Numbered from the stretch's first letter, positions 53,527 through 62,712 are shown. The stretch: DNA of 64,000 bases from Paenibacillus gallinarum (GCF_014836635.1 NZ_JACSQL010000001.1:744001-808000); one strand, 5' to 3'. The notes: generated by a model not told the origin, from the letters alone. Made by a program: numbers and translations.

Positions 53527-54393
53527 TTGACTATACAATGGTTTCCCGGACATATGACAAGAGCACGTCGTCAGATTCAGGATAAACTGAAACTGATTGA
53601 CGTAGTAATCGAGCTGATTGATGCACGTTTGCCGATTTCCAGCCGAAATCCAATGATCGATGAGATTTTGCAAGGCAAACCTCGAATGATTTTGCTGAAT
53701 AAAGCAGATCTAGCCGATCCTGAAGTAACACAAGAGTGGATCAAGCATTTCAAAGAGGAAGGGCATACGACCCTTGCTATTGATGCAAACACAGGTACGG
53801 GTGTAAAAGACATTCCGGCAACTGCGAAACTTTTGTTCAAAGATAAGATCGACAGACAGATTGCAAAAGGAATTAACCCTCGGCCTATACGGGCTTTGAT
53901 TGTAGGTATTCCAAACGTTGGAAAATCGACGCTAATCAACCGAATGGCAGGCCGAAACATTGCAGCAACAGGAGACAAACCTGGTGTGACAAAGGCTCAA
54001 CAATGGATTAAGGTAGCGAACAGAGAGATTGAGCTTTTGGATACCCCAGGTATTCTGTGGCCTAAGTTTGAGGATCAAAATGTAGGATATCGTCTCGCGG
54101 TAACGGGAGCAATTAAAGAAGAAATTCTGAATATTGAAGAAATCGCGTTTTTTGCTATCAAATATCTCGTTCAGTTCTACTGGCCGGCAATGAAAGAACG
54201 CTATGGTCTGGATGAACAGCCTAAAGATATTGATAATGCAGATGAGATTGTTGCTATTATGGAAGCAATCGGACGTAAACGCGGTGCGATCATCAGTGGT
54301 GGACGAGTCGATCTTGAGAAAGCTTCCTCTATCTTATTAAGAGAACTGAGAGCCGGCAAGCTTGGACGTTTCAGTCTGGAAGCTCCTTACTAA
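53527..54393 (+). CDS. rbgA: Ribosome biogenesis GTPase RbgA (YlqF)
   Basis: 288 residues from TTG 53527 rather than ATG 53521: GAAGGTG lies 8 nt before the TTG and almost touches the ATG, and the TTG start gives [10 protein letters not shown] as in B. subtilis. Circularly permuted GTPase with G4 (LNKADLAD) before G1 ([14 protein letters not shown]) and G3 (DTPGILWP). Needed for late 50S assembly, including L16 incorporation. C-terminal helical domain complete. Confidence 0.96.
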   Translation: MTIQWFPGHMTRARRQIQDKLKLIDVVIELIDARLPISSRNPMIDEILQGKPRMILLNKADLADPEVTQEWIKHFKEEGHTTLAIDANTGTGVKDIPATAKLLFKDKIDRQIAKGINPRPIRALIVGIPNVGKSTLINRMAGRNIAATGDKPGVTKAQQWIKVANREIELLDTPGILWPKFEDQNVGYRLAVTGAIKEEILNIEEIAFFAIKYLVQFYWPAMKERYGLDEQPKDIDNADEIVAIMEAIGRKRGAIISGGRVDLEKASSILLRELRAGKLGRFSLEAPY

Positions 54394-54432
54394 ACGATTT
54401 ATGAAATCAGCTGTGAGTACAATAGGTAGGTA

Positions 54433-54465
54433 AAGTCTCTGCTTTTTAAGCAGGGGCTTTTTTTA
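54433..54465 (+). terminator. Terminator after rbgA
   Basis: AAGTCTCTGC pairs with GCAGGGGCTT (one G-T) and is followed by TTTTTTT. Confidence 0.85.
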
Positions 54466-54570
54466 TGCCAGGTTTTTCACAAATATCGTGGAGTAGAGAA
54501 GGTTCTCGTATAAGGTTACATATGCTATGATAATGGATACCGAGTACTACCGCGAAGGGGAAGATATTCA

Positions 54571-55248
54571 TTGAAGAATCATGAGCTTGATATGTTAGAT
54601 TATGAGGAAGAAGAGAATAAAACGATAGATATGCTGCGTTATGAACGAGAAGCATGGGAAAGCGGAGCCGAATATATTGCAGGAATTGATGAAGTAGGAA
54701 GAGGCTGCTTGTTTGGAGATGTAGTTGCTGCTGCGGTAATCCTCCCCAAAGGGCTTGTCCTTGATGGAGTTAATGACTCTAAGAAACTATCGGACAAAAA
54801 ACGTGACTTGCTCTATGACATCATTATGAAAGAAGCGCTGGCCGTTGGCGTAGGTATCTGTGATGTCGAGACGATTGATCGGATCAACATTAGACAAGCT
54901 TCCAGACTGGCTATGAAAAAAGCGGTTGAACAACTCAGCGTAGCGCCAGATCACTTACTGGTTGATGCTGAAACGGTGGATCTTCCGATACCTCAATTAT
55001 CGATCATTAAAGGGGATGCCAATAGTCAGTCCATTGGCGCGGCTTCGATTATCGCTAAAGTGACGAGAGACCGAATGTGCAAGGAAGTATGGGATGAAAT
55101 GTATCCGGAATACGGGATTGCCGTACATAAGGGATATGCAACGAAATTTCATAGAGAACAGCTGCTGGCTTTAGGGGCTACCCCTATGCATCGGCGAAGC
55201 TTTCTCGGCAAAATTTTGGGTGAGCAGGAACATCCGACGTTATTCTAA
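54571..55248 (+). CDS. rnhB: Ribonuclease HII
   Basis: 225 residues from TTG 54571 with GAAGGGGA upstream. The active-site motif IAGIDEVGRGCLFGDVVAAAV (about residues 31-51) and a later HLLVDAETVDLP Asp are present, together with SIIAKVTRDRM. It removes RNA from RNA-DNA hybrids and misinserted ribonucleotides. The N-terminal 28 residues (acidic LDYEEEENKTID) precede the catalytic core. Confidence 0.96.
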   Translation: MKNHELDMLDYEEEENKTIDMLRYEREAWESGAEYIAGIDEVGRGCLFGDVVAAAVILPKGLVLDGVNDSKKLSDKKRDLLYDIIMKEALAVGVGICDVETIDRINIRQASRLAMKKAVEQLSVAPDHLLVDAETVDLPIPQLSIIKGDANSQSIGAASIIAKVTRDRMCKEVWDEMYPEYGIAVHKGYATKFHREQLLALGATPMHRRSFLGKILGEQEHPTLF

Positions 55249-55279
55249 TTAAAAACTCAGGTTTTGTTCCTGTAGTAGA

Positions 55280-55315
55280 AGGTAACTTTGGTTTATACCG
55301 GGGTTATCTTTTTTT
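55280..55315 (+). terminator. Terminator after rnhB
   Basis: AGGTAAC pairs with GTTATCT around a 16-nt loop, followed by a run of T. Confidence 0.6.
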
Positions 55316-55414
55316 AATAGCACTTAACTTCAGTGTGACCAAGGGATAACCGATAAAAATGATAAAGTACCACGGTGAGACAGGGCAGAATGCAATGAAA
55401 GGGGAATTATTCCC

Positions 55415-57520
55415 ATGAATATAGGACAAACCTTACGAGGACTGTTAGGTGATTCAAAAACAGCGGGAGGAACAAAGTCGCTCGAATTAAAAGAAGGGCA
55501 GGTGGTTCGGGCAAACGTTGTGCAGGTATCCGCGGATCAAAAAGAAGCGGTCCTCCAGATTAAAGGAGTTCAAGTACGCGCTGCACTGGATACACAGCTA
55601 AAAGTGGGGGATACAGCTTTACTCCAAGTAGGTACCCCGAATAAAGACGGCATGATCGTAATGAAGCCGTATGAAGGAACACTTGCATCTGCATCCCCCG
55701 GGACAATGGCGGATCTCTTAAATTCGCTTAAGCTGACTGACACAAAAGAAAATCGGCAACTGCTAATTGCGATACAGCAAAGCGGTATTCAGTTAACGAA
55801 AGAAAATGTGACAAATGTGCAAAACACGATGACGGCGAAGCCTGATAATATAAAATTAGGGGAATGGGTGAACTCGGTAAGTCTTGCTATGCAACGAGGA
55901 CTTCCCGTTACCGGAACGAGTGTTCAAAGTCTCCATATGGCTTTGTATGGTCCTTCGCTGGATCAACTTATGGGAGAACTTGATGGTATGCTGCAAAAAG
56001 TCATCACGGCAGACTCTACATGGAAGGGGAGTTCTGCTAAAACGGCGGGGATCTTAGACGGGAACCGGACCCCATTCCTAGGTTCTGAGATGCCGTTCCG
56101 TTCTGAATCGAAAGCAGAGAATGTTAGTGGGAATGTTAGTATGACGGAAGGTAAAAGAGGTATGGTGCCCTCTGCTGAGTTTAGTGTTACGGGTCTTCGT
56201 ACTGAAAGTGCTGTAGGAAGCGCGGCAACACCGCTAACGAATGGAGATCTCGGTTCTAAAGTTGCAGGAATGGGCGCAAAGAATACGAGTGATCTAAGTT
56301 CTGTTACTACAGGGGAACAGGCTGCAAGTGAATCGGAAGGAATGACGAGTTCTAAAGTAAATACACAAGACAGCGGATTAAAGGGTAACGGAAATATACA
56401 GAGTATGGGTATCAAAACAGAGGGTAGCAAGGAACAGCATCAGGCTCCTAATAATGCAGCTGTTAGTGAGGGAAATGATCAGGCTCATGGCGGCGAAAAT
56501 GCAAGTAAGAAAAATTTAGGCGGAGATTCTATGGTGAAAGATACGAAGTTTGTATCCCTATCTGTATCCGCATCGAGCGAAAAAGAGCAGTTTGTCAAAA
56601 GCTCTGCAAACGCAGGAACTGCAGATCAGGGAGAGGTAGAGCTGATTCCTGCTCGCTTAGCAGCTGTGCCGCCTGGGCCTGAACTGGCGCGGCGCGTGGC
56701 AAACCTGCTGCAGGAACTGCAGGCAGCGCCGCAAATCCAGCTGGCCGGCGAGAACTCGGCCAGCAAAGCTGCTGCGGTGCCAGGCACGCCGCAGCAGGGA
56801 CAGGGTGCTGATGCACAGCCAGCACCCGGGCACACGCCAGCCGCTACGAGTGATGACTCGTGGGTGGGGCGTGTGCTGAAGCTGCTCGGTGCGGAGCACG
56901 AGCAGCAGATTGTGCGCGGGACATTGCCTTCTCCCGCGCAGAGTGGTGTGGCCGCAGCAGAGCAAGCGGACACACTGAAGGGCCTGCTGCTGCAAGCAGA
57001 GGCAAGTGCAGAACTTCCGCCGGCTGTGAAAGAGACAGCTGGGCAGCTTGTACACTTGCTTACAGGGCATCAGCTGCTAATGAATACAGACCGGACTACT
57101 CCCTTTGCGCAGATGAATTGGTTCATCCCGTTAAACGGGGCAGACGGACAAGTGACAGCAAATGTTCAAATCGAGTCTCGGCGCGGACCAAGAGGTGAGC
57201 TGGATGCATCCCATTGCCGGATTTGGTTTGATCTGAATATGAAGCAGCTTGGTCCAACTTTGATAGACATGCAGGTCGTTGGTAAAGTGATCAGTCTTCA
57301 TATTCGTACAGATAATGAGCTTTCTGCTCTTATTTTTGAAGAAGGACGTAATCAGATTGGATCACTGCTTGAGAACACGGGGTACCAACTTTCCGTATTT
57401 CGCTCTGAAGTAGTAACGAGAGAATCCTTTTCAAGCATACCGGAATCAGGACTCCAATCAAAACAGCTGCTAGATACATATGTACCTGACTCCTATAAAG
57501 GGGTGGATATGCGAGTATGA
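55415..57520 (+). CDS. YlqG-like protein with FliK-like C-terminal domain
   Basis: 701 residues. N-terminal ~200 residues fold-like (EGQVVRANVVQVSADQKEAVLQIKGVQVRAALDTQLKVGDTALLQV, beta-rich); residues about 210-560 are low complexity rich in Gly, Ser, Asn then Ala/Gln/Pro; the C-terminal ~150 (MNWFIPLNGADGQVTANVQIESRR... LISLHIRTDNELSALIFEE) resemble the flagellar hook-length control (FliK) C-terminal domain. It corresponds in position to ylqG of B. subtilis, which has a similar neighbourhood (rnhB-ylqG-ylqH). Function unknown. GC content rises sharply over 56640-57010. Confidence 0.75.
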   Translation: MNIGQTLRGLLGDSKTAGGTKSLELKEGQVVRANVVQVSADQKEAVLQIKGVQVRAALDTQLKVGDTALLQVGTPNKDGMIVMKPYEGTLASASPGTMADLLNSLKLTDTKENRQLLIAIQQSGIQLTKENVTNVQNTMTAKPDNIKLGEWVNSVSLAMQRGLPVTGTSVQSLHMALYGPSLDQLMGELDGMLQKVITADSTWKGSSAKTAGILDGNRTPFLGSEMPFRSESKAENVSGNVSMTEGKRGMVPSAEFSVTGLRTESAVGSAATPLTNGDLGSKVAGMGAKNTSDLSSVTTGEQAASESEGMTSSKVNTQDSGLKGNGNIQSMGIKTEGSKEQHQAPNNAAVSEGNDQAHGGENASKKNLGGDSMVKDTKFVSLSVSASSEKEQFVKSSANAGTADQGEVELIPARLAAVPPGPELARRVANLLQELQAAPQIQLAGENSASKAAAVPGTPQQGQGADAQPAPGHTPAATSDDSWVGRVLKLLGAEHEQQIVRGTLPSPAQSGVAAAEQADTLKGLLLQAEASAELPPAVKETAGQLVHLLTGHQLLMNTDRTTPFAQMNWFIPLNGADGQVTANVQIESRRGPRGELDASHCRIWFDLNMKQLGPTLIDMQVVGKVISLHIRTDNELSALIFEEGRNQIGSLLENTGYQLSVFRSEVVTRESFSSIPESGLQSKQLLDTYVPDSYKGVDMRV

Positions 57521-57819
57521 ATGAGAACACCCCACAAAAACCAGAGCAAAAAAGGGCAGTAGCTTTGAAATATACACCGGGAGAAGCAGAAGCACCGGTC
57601 GTCGTAGCAAAAGGCAGCGGCACTTTGGCAGATTCGATATTAGAAAAAGCAAGAGAACATGGTGTGCCGATTCAGGAGGATGCAGCTTTGGTCGAAGTTC
57701 TCTCCAAGCTCGATCTGGATACCCAAATACCTCCCGAACTATATCAACTCGTTGCTGAAGTGCTGACATTTGTCTATCAGGCAGAGCAAAAAGCAAAAAT
57801 TTATACTCTTCCCGAGTAG
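57517..57819 (+). CDS. Soluble FlhB C-terminal domain homologue (YlqH)
   Basis: 100 residues, overlapping the ylqG stop by 4 nt (ATGA). It matches the cytoplasmic C-terminal domain of FlhB/YscU, the export-specificity switch of flagellar secretion: AVALKYTPGEAEAPVVVAKGSGTLADSILEKAREHGVPIQED. The NPTH autocleavage site of FlhB is not present. It is a stand-alone member known in other Firmicutes as YlqH; paired with a FliK-like protein, it may tune flagellar export. That role is inference. Confidence 0.85.
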   Translation: MNENTPQKPEQKRAVALKYTPGEAEAPVVVAKGSGTLADSILEKAREHGVPIQEDAALVEVLSKLDLDTQIPPELYQLVAEVLTFVYQAEQKAKIYTLPE

Positions 57820-57831
57820 AGAGGAATTGCG

Positions 57832-58254
57832 ATGGATAACGGACAAGTTCCTAATGGAGCCAAATCTCGCAAACAAATGCCCAAAGATACACGGAAAGCC
57901 AAAGGAAAAGCAGGAGAAGAAGCTGCAGCTAGGTTTTTAATAGAGGCAGGTTACCGAATCATGGAAACCAACTGGAGATGCCGAAGCGGTGAGATTGATA
58001 TTATCGCTGTATTAGATGATGTGTATATTTTTGTGGAAGTTCGAAGTCGAACCGGTTCGCATCAGTATGGAACGGCTCTTGAGTCTGTGAATCATCGTAA
58101 AATAAATCAGGTTCGGCAGACTGCCGCGGTGTATCTTCAAGATCGTCGTCTTGGCAACAAGCAGATAAGGTTTGATGTGATGGGTGTTTTACTTCCTCCC
58201 GTGAATTGGTCCGAGGGACCGGTAGAGATTGAGCATATTGAGAATGCTTTCTAA
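57832..58254 (+). CDS. YraN-family (UPF0102) endonuclease-like protein
   Basis: 140 residues. GKAGEEAAARFLIEAGYRIMETNWRCRSGEIDIIAVLDDVYIFVEVRSRTG shows the PD-(D/E)XK-type core (G-E-I-D...E-V) of the YraN family. Sits at the end of the rnhB-ylqG-ylqH group. GAGGAATTG before the ATG. Family members are implicated in processing nucleic acids, though the physiological role is not established. Confidence 0.9.
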   Translation: MDNGQVPNGAKSRKQMPKDTRKAKGKAGEEAAARFLIEAGYRIMETNWRCRSGEIDIIAVLDDVYIFVEVRSRTGSHQYGTALESVNHRKINQVRQTAAVYLQDRRLGNKQIRFDVMGVLLPPVNWSEGPVEIEHIENAF

Positions 58255-58325
58255 TATATTAGATTTCACTTTTGTAAAGTGAATTAATGTAAAGTAAAGA
58301 GCGTTTAGTAGAGTTAACTGTGAAC

Positions 58326-58372
58326 GTCCAGACCCTTGGGGAAACAACCGATAGGGTACTGGACTTTTTTCT
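58326..58372 (+). terminator. Terminator after the yraN-like gene
   Basis: GTCCAG and CCCT pair with AGGG and CTGGAC around a 17-nt loop, followed by TTTTTT. Confidence 0.8.
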
Positions 58373-58500
58373 ATTGTGAGGAATTGACTTTACAAGCATT
58401 ACCAAGGTATGCTAGGGACAGTGCTTTAATTGATAAACATTCTCATTATCTATATAACTTATGAAAAATACTTTGAGTTTCACTTGAGGAGGAAATACGA

Positions 58501-59064
58501 ATGAGTGATACACCTGTACAAGCAGCAGCTAAGAACTTGGACATAAAGGAAGTTATCCGTGGACGCCGCACGATTAAGAAATTTCAAGAACAACCTATAC
58601 CTGTAGAGAAAATTACGGAATTTTTGGACACAGCTGTATGGGCACCAAATCATAAGCTTCGTGAGCCGTGGAGATTTTTACTTTTCCGGGAAGAAGGACG
58701 TCAAAAGTTGTCAGAAGCCATTGCTGCTGAGATGGGAGATGACAACAAGTTTGTAACTACGGTCCTTAATGTGCCGACGATTATGCTTGTGGTTATGAAG
58801 GAAGATCCGCGACAAGCGATCTTTGATGAAGATTTTGCAGCAACAAGTGCGCTTGTGCAGAACTTTATGTTAGCAGCTTGGGCCGAAGAGGTCGGAACTT
58901 TCTGGGTGACAAAACCGTTCTTGTACGGGCCTAAGTTTAGAGAAACGCTTGGCATTGTTCCAGGTGAGAAAATTGTGGGTATGCTCTATATCGGCTATCC
59001 TGATGTCGTGCCTAAACCACAAGAACGTACACCAGCATCTGATAAATTAACGGTATTTAAATAA
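58501..59064 (+). CDS. Nitroreductase-family flavoprotein
   Basis: 187 residues; TTGAGGAGGAAA before the ATG. IRGRRTIKKFQEQPIPVEKI and APNHKLREPWRFLLF form the FMN-binding N-terminal region, and the C-terminal GMLYIGYPD completes it. The closest pattern is the short YdjA-like subgroup. NAD(P)H-dependent oxidoreductase; substrate unknown. Monocistronic between terminators. Confidence 0.88.
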   Translation: MSDTPVQAAAKNLDIKEVIRGRRTIKKFQEQPIPVEKITEFLDTAVWAPNHKLREPWRFLLFREEGRQKLSEAIAAEMGDDNKFVTTVLNVPTIMLVVMKEDPRQAIFDEDFAATSALVQNFMLAAWAEEVGTFWVTKPFLYGPKFRETLGIVPGEKIVGMLYIGYPDVVPKPQERTPASDKLTVFK

Positions 59065-59073
59065 ACATTAACT

Positions 59074-59105
59074 GAATCAAGTGTAATGAGTTATGAAATT
59101 GATTC
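59074..59105 (+). repeat. Internally deleted MITE-like copy
   Basis: GAATCAA at the left, then AATGAGTTATGAAATTGATTC identical to the right end of the full copies; about 85 nt of interior is missing. AACT abuts both sides (…AACT|GAATC…GATTC|AACT…), suggesting a target-site duplication. Confidence 0.65.
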
Positions 59106-59141
59106 AACTAGTAGTTAATCATAGGGAGCTATTTAACGAAG

Positions 59142-59186
59142 AGGAAGTTCTTTTGACAGTGATCTGTCATAGGGAACTTCTTTTTG
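59142..59186 (+). terminator. Terminator after nitroreductase gene
   Basis: GAAGTTC pairs with GAACTTC with an inner TTGACAG/CTGTCAT stem; TTTTT follows. Confidence 0.8.
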
Positions 59187-59345
59187 GTTTGTTTATTTAT
59201 TTTTACTGTCATTTAAAAATTGGATTTACACAAGAAAAATGCGAACATTTGTGCTATAATTGAGGTTGGTTAAGAATGGTGGAATCCATTTTATAGATAT
59301 AATCTTAGTTCTTTAGATTGATACTCCGATACGAGGTGGCATACT

Positions 59346-60233
59346 TTGAGCTTAACTTCGCTTATTCATACAAATAAGGACTTTCAAGAAATCATCCGTA
59401 AAGTTACACCGAAAGCAGCAGATTTTAAATCTTATTCTACGGATGTTCCTCCCTTCAAGAATAAACCGATACTCGCAGAATCTATTTTTACGAGCTATAT
59501 ATCCGGACTCGTTCGGGTATCTTTTCAATATATGATCAGTGCTATTTTGGCTAGGAAAAATCAAGATTCTCCTGATAAAGCCTTCAATCCGCTTGCAAGA
59601 AAAGGATATGAAGTGATTCATGAATTCTTTTCCGATGTACCTGTGATGGGGGAGCTGACTCTTCTTTTTGAGGAGTTCACTGGAATTTGGGATACATTTA
59701 TACGAGGAGAAGAGGTTCCAGAAGGGGAATTAATCCGTGGAGCCTTTATGTGCAGTAAGCTGGATACGATTTACCGACTCGGTGTACATGCTGCTTATCG
59801 TAGTCCAACTGAATTTGTTCAGCAGTTTATCCATCCTCCTATGCCTGATGTAGAGAGCGACCTAAAGCTTCTATGGCAGATCTTTGAAGAACGTTTTCCT
59901 TATGAGCAAAGGACAGAAATAAAGTATTTTCCTTCCTTTGATGAGAAGCGAAGACGAATGGGTGGAGCTTCGGCCGATTTTATTATTGGAGATACGCTGT
60001 ATGACATCAAAACGACTAAAAAACACGGATATAACTGGAAAGAAGCTGCAGAACTAATGACTTATTATTTACTGAATCGATTAGAAGGGGAGCCTTATAA
60101 TATACAAAAACTCACTTTTTACAAAGCAAGATTTGGAGTCATAGAGTATGTGGAAATTGGCGATTTATTGAGAAATTATGATATAGATCAAGCTTTGAAT
60201 GATCTAAGTAAATTTCATCGAAGATGGAAATAG
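59346..60233 (+). CDS. Orphan protein with PD-(D/E)XK nuclease-like motif
   Basis: 295 residues from TTG 59346, with GAGGTGG 6 nt upstream. The C-terminal half reads GGASADFIIGDTLYDIKTTKK: Asp211, then Asp220-x-Lys222, spaced as in PD-(D/E)XK nucleases (D-x(8)-D/E-x-K), followed by a helix (WKEAAELMTYYLL) in the place of the usual Q/Y helix. The N-terminal 190 residues are mainly helical and unrecognised. No membrane segment. It stands alone in an accessory region with no visible operon partner. A defence or DNA-repair nuclease is possible, but unproven. Confidence 0.65.
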   Translation: MSLTSLIHTNKDFQEIIRKVTPKAADFKSYSTDVPPFKNKPILAESIFTSYISGLVRVSFQYMISAILARKNQDSPDKAFNPLARKGYEVIHEFFSDVPVMGELTLLFEEFTGIWDTFIRGEEVPEGELIRGAFMCSKLDTIYRLGVHAAYRSPTEFVQQFIHPPMPDVESDLKLLWQIFEERFPYEQRTEIKYFPSFDEKRRRMGGASADFIIGDTLYDIKTTKKHGYNWKEAAELMTYYLLNRLEGEPYNIQKLTFYKARFGVIEYVEIGDLLRNYDIDQALNDLSKFHRRWK

Positions 60234-60412
60234 GCTTTAGAACGTACAAGGATATGATGAAACTATGCGGATTTGATTAAAAAGTTATCCTGCAGATCGG
60301 ATATGCGATATAATGAACTTTTCGAAGACAATATCTTAAATGAGCATTTTGCAAAATAACTGAATTAAATAATAACTCAAAATATAGCATAAATTGATAG
60401 GAGGACATCATC

Positions 60413-60664
60413 ATGGCAAAATCCAAAGTACCAAAACGGCCAACAAGAGATGAATTTGTACTAGAAGAATTAGGGAACCAGTTGTCAGAAGCCTATCAAG
60501 AAAAATCCACAATCGAACTGACGGTATGGGCATGGGAAGAAACCGTACGAGGGCAGATCGTGACGATGGATTCACGTACTGGGAAAGTACATATTCAGTC
60601 TGAAGAAGGACTATATAAAGTCCCTTTTATGGATATTATGAGAATGGATTACCCTAGAGATTAA
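60413..60664 (+). CDS. YolD-like protein
   Basis: 83 residues. IELTVWAWEETVRGQIVTMDSRTGKVHIQSEEGLYKVPFMDIMRMD has the YolD pattern (Tyr/Trp-rich strand, G-x-I-x-x-x-D, I/VPF-x-DI). YolD genes normally sit with a Y-family DNA polymerase (UvrX/ImuB-like); here no polymerase is adjacent, so it is an orphan. AGGAGGA precedes the ATG. Confidence 0.8.
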   Translation: MAKSKVPKRPTRDEFVLEELGNQLSEAYQEKSTIELTVWAWEETVRGQIVTMDSRTGKVHIQSEEGLYKVPFMDIMRMDYPRD

Positions 60665-60843
60665 AGATAGTCTATCGTGGCACCATTCAGAAATTTAGGA
60701 CAAGCCTGCTGGAACAAGTTGATGAGACAATCGAATATTTTTACTCTACTAACCAACCTATATAAATTCAGATTCTGAGTTGATTGTCCCTGTTACTTGA
60801 AGACTGGCAGCAGATGCCGTAATAGTATATTGAACGATAATAT

Positions 60844-60870
60844 GCCCGCAGAAAAATTTGCGGGCTTTTT
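60844..60870 (+). terminator. Rho-independent terminator
   Basis: GCCCGCA pairs with TGCGGGC, TTTTT follows. The remaining 60665-61129 gap shows no gene I can support. Confidence 0.85.
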
Positions 60871-61129
60871 GCTATGCCATTTTTGATAGATTTCATCCAT
60901 TACACAGCAGGACATCGAAGTTATAGAAGGGATGCTGGAGTCGAAGAAGCCATACTGGTAAATAGTTAAAGCAGTAATTGCTAGATGGTAAAGGCTTTCA
61001 AGATAGGTGCATCGAAAATCGGACTGTTGCTGCCCATGACTTTAAAAGCTATATGAGTAACAATTTCGTTGGAGAGTTAATCACATATAAGCCATTTGCC
61101 CATATACTGTTAAAAAGGAGCTGGCCAGT

Positions 61130-61729
61130 GTGTATAGCCGTTATCCGATTTATTACTATCCTATTGCACGAAGTTATCCCACGTGGACATCATCAAGCGT
61201 AGAGTTAAACAGGAAGCTGAGAGCACTATGGGAGCAGCATGTGTATTGGACAAGATTAACTGTGAACAGTATTGTAGACGGCCTGCCTGATGTGAATGCA
61301 ACAACGGAAAGACTGCTGCGAAATCCTGACGATTTTGCGGAAGTATTGGCTTCCGTATACGGTATAGCTATTGCTAATGAGTTTGCAAGGTTGCTTAGAG
61401 AGCATCTCACAATTGCAGCTGAGTTAGTAGGTGATTTGAAGTCGGGTAACTCCGAGGCAGCGGCTGACGCCCAGAGGAGATGGTATGCAAATGCAGACTC
61501 CATTGCCGACTTTCTTGGCAGGATCAATCCGTATTGGTCTCAAATGGAATGGCAACACATGATGTATGAGCATCTTGGCCTTCTCAGTGATGAGGTTTCC
61601 ACCCGTATAGCGAAGGACTACGTGAAGAACGTCGCGCTAAATGACCAGATCGAGACTCAAGCGCTAGGAATGGCAGATATGATGACGAGTGGGATCGTTC
61701 AACAATTTCCGTCAAACTTCCTAAGTTAA
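61130..61729 (+). CDS. Conserved hypothetical protein of Bacillales
   Basis: 199 residues from GTG 61130, with AAGGAG upstream. The segments LRALWEQHVYWTRLTVNSIV, TERLLRNPDDFAEVL, WYANADSIADFLGRINPYWS and QALGMADMMTSGIVQQFPSNF match a family widespread in Bacillus/Paenibacillus and usually without function; it has been loosely annotated as acetylglutamate kinase or glycosyltransferase, for which I see no motif. Mostly helical, no signal peptide. Confidence 0.7.
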   Translation: MYSRYPIYYYPIARSYPTWTSSSVELNRKLRALWEQHVYWTRLTVNSIVDGLPDVNATTERLLRNPDDFAEVLASVYGIAIANEFARLLREHLTIAAELVGDLKSGNSEAAADAQRRWYANADSIADFLGRINPYWSQMEWQHMMYEHLGLLSDEVSTRIAKDYVKNVALNDQIETQALGMADMMTSGIVQQFPSNFLS

Positions 61730-61734
61730 TATCG

Positions 61735-61769
61735 AAAAGGATGAGTTCGAATGAACTTATCCTTTTTTT
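61735..61769 (+). terminator. Rho-independent terminator
   Basis: AAAGGATgAGTTC pairs with GAACTtATCCTTT, followed by a run of T. Confidence 0.85.
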
Positions 61770-61966
61770 GTGGGGGGGAGTGAGAAACCAAGCAGAAGGA
61801 CATTGTTACTGATCTCCTATCTCTAACTAGACGGGTTAATAAGTGTAATACGCCCGAACACTAGGAAGATAAAAGCATAGGGTAATACTCAAAAACAGGA
61901 ATTGTTTAAGATGAATTGTTATAACATGAATTATCTTAATAAATAGAACTATAGGGGATTTCATAC

Positions 61967-62313
61967 TTACTCCTGCATCGCCACAGATCTCACATCTAAA
62001 TTCCGGTACTGAATGGCTTCTGCCACATGGAGTGTTGTAATTTGCTCTTCTTCTGCTAGATCTGCAATCGTACGAGCCATCTTGAGAATCCGATCATAAG
62101 ATCTCATGCTAAGCCCAAGTGCATCAATGGTCTGATGAAGCATGTCTGCGGCAGGCTTATAAGAACAGCGGTCCGCCGAACTAAACTACCCGATAGTTCA
62201 CTGTTCCATGAGATGGGTAGTCCCTTATACCGATGTTCCTGAATTTTTTGTGCAGCGAGCACTTGTGCCTGGAGCTCAGTTGAAGATGAGGAAAGCATTC
62301 TCTGAAAGAATAT
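61967..62313 (-). pseudogene. comM: Broken 3' fragment of comM/yifB (Mg-chelatase-like AAA protein)
   Basis: Two frames together give the ComM C-terminus: [33 protein letters not shown] in one, then after a shift near 62160, [34 protein letters not shown] and [18 protein letters not shown] followed by a stop at 61967. A stop (62314) closes the upstream frame, so the N-terminal two thirds is missing. ComM is a helicase for branch migration in natural transformation; this copy cannot be functional. Remnants in 62314-62700 are not recognised. Confidence 0.75.
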
Positions 62314-62712
62314 TTAAAGTTGCGGTTTTGGATGCATTTAGGGAATGGTAGCGGAGGTATTGCCTAACGTTGGAAAAGCTCAAGCTTAAACCCTCTGCAT
62401 TCAATGGAAAGTCATTATGCCAAAAACCTTTGTGGTCCAGGCTACAGCTCGCTCTTCAATTGAGGAAACTAAGTCAAATTGTAACCTTGCCGGACCTTAC
62501 TAATGGATAAAGACAGAATGGCTCATAACTTGGTAGAAAAGCGTGGTTGGTAGGAGAGGGAACTGATTAGGAATTAAGTATGAGAAAATAACGAAATACC
62601 TTGATAAATATATTAGTTTTAAAGACCTATAAATAATTTATCAATACAAACTATAGACCTATATTAAAAATATGATATTATTAAGAAATCTATAACAATG
62701 GAGGGGAAATAA

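Noticed and set aside
56595..57198. Multiple open frames antisense or shifted to the YlqG-like gene
   Set aside because: Same GC-rich artefact; no start signals and strongly biased amino-acid content.
60978..61202. 74-codon frame before the conserved hypothetical gene
   Set aside because: Overlaps the supported GTG start of the downstream gene and shows no motif or ribosome binding site.
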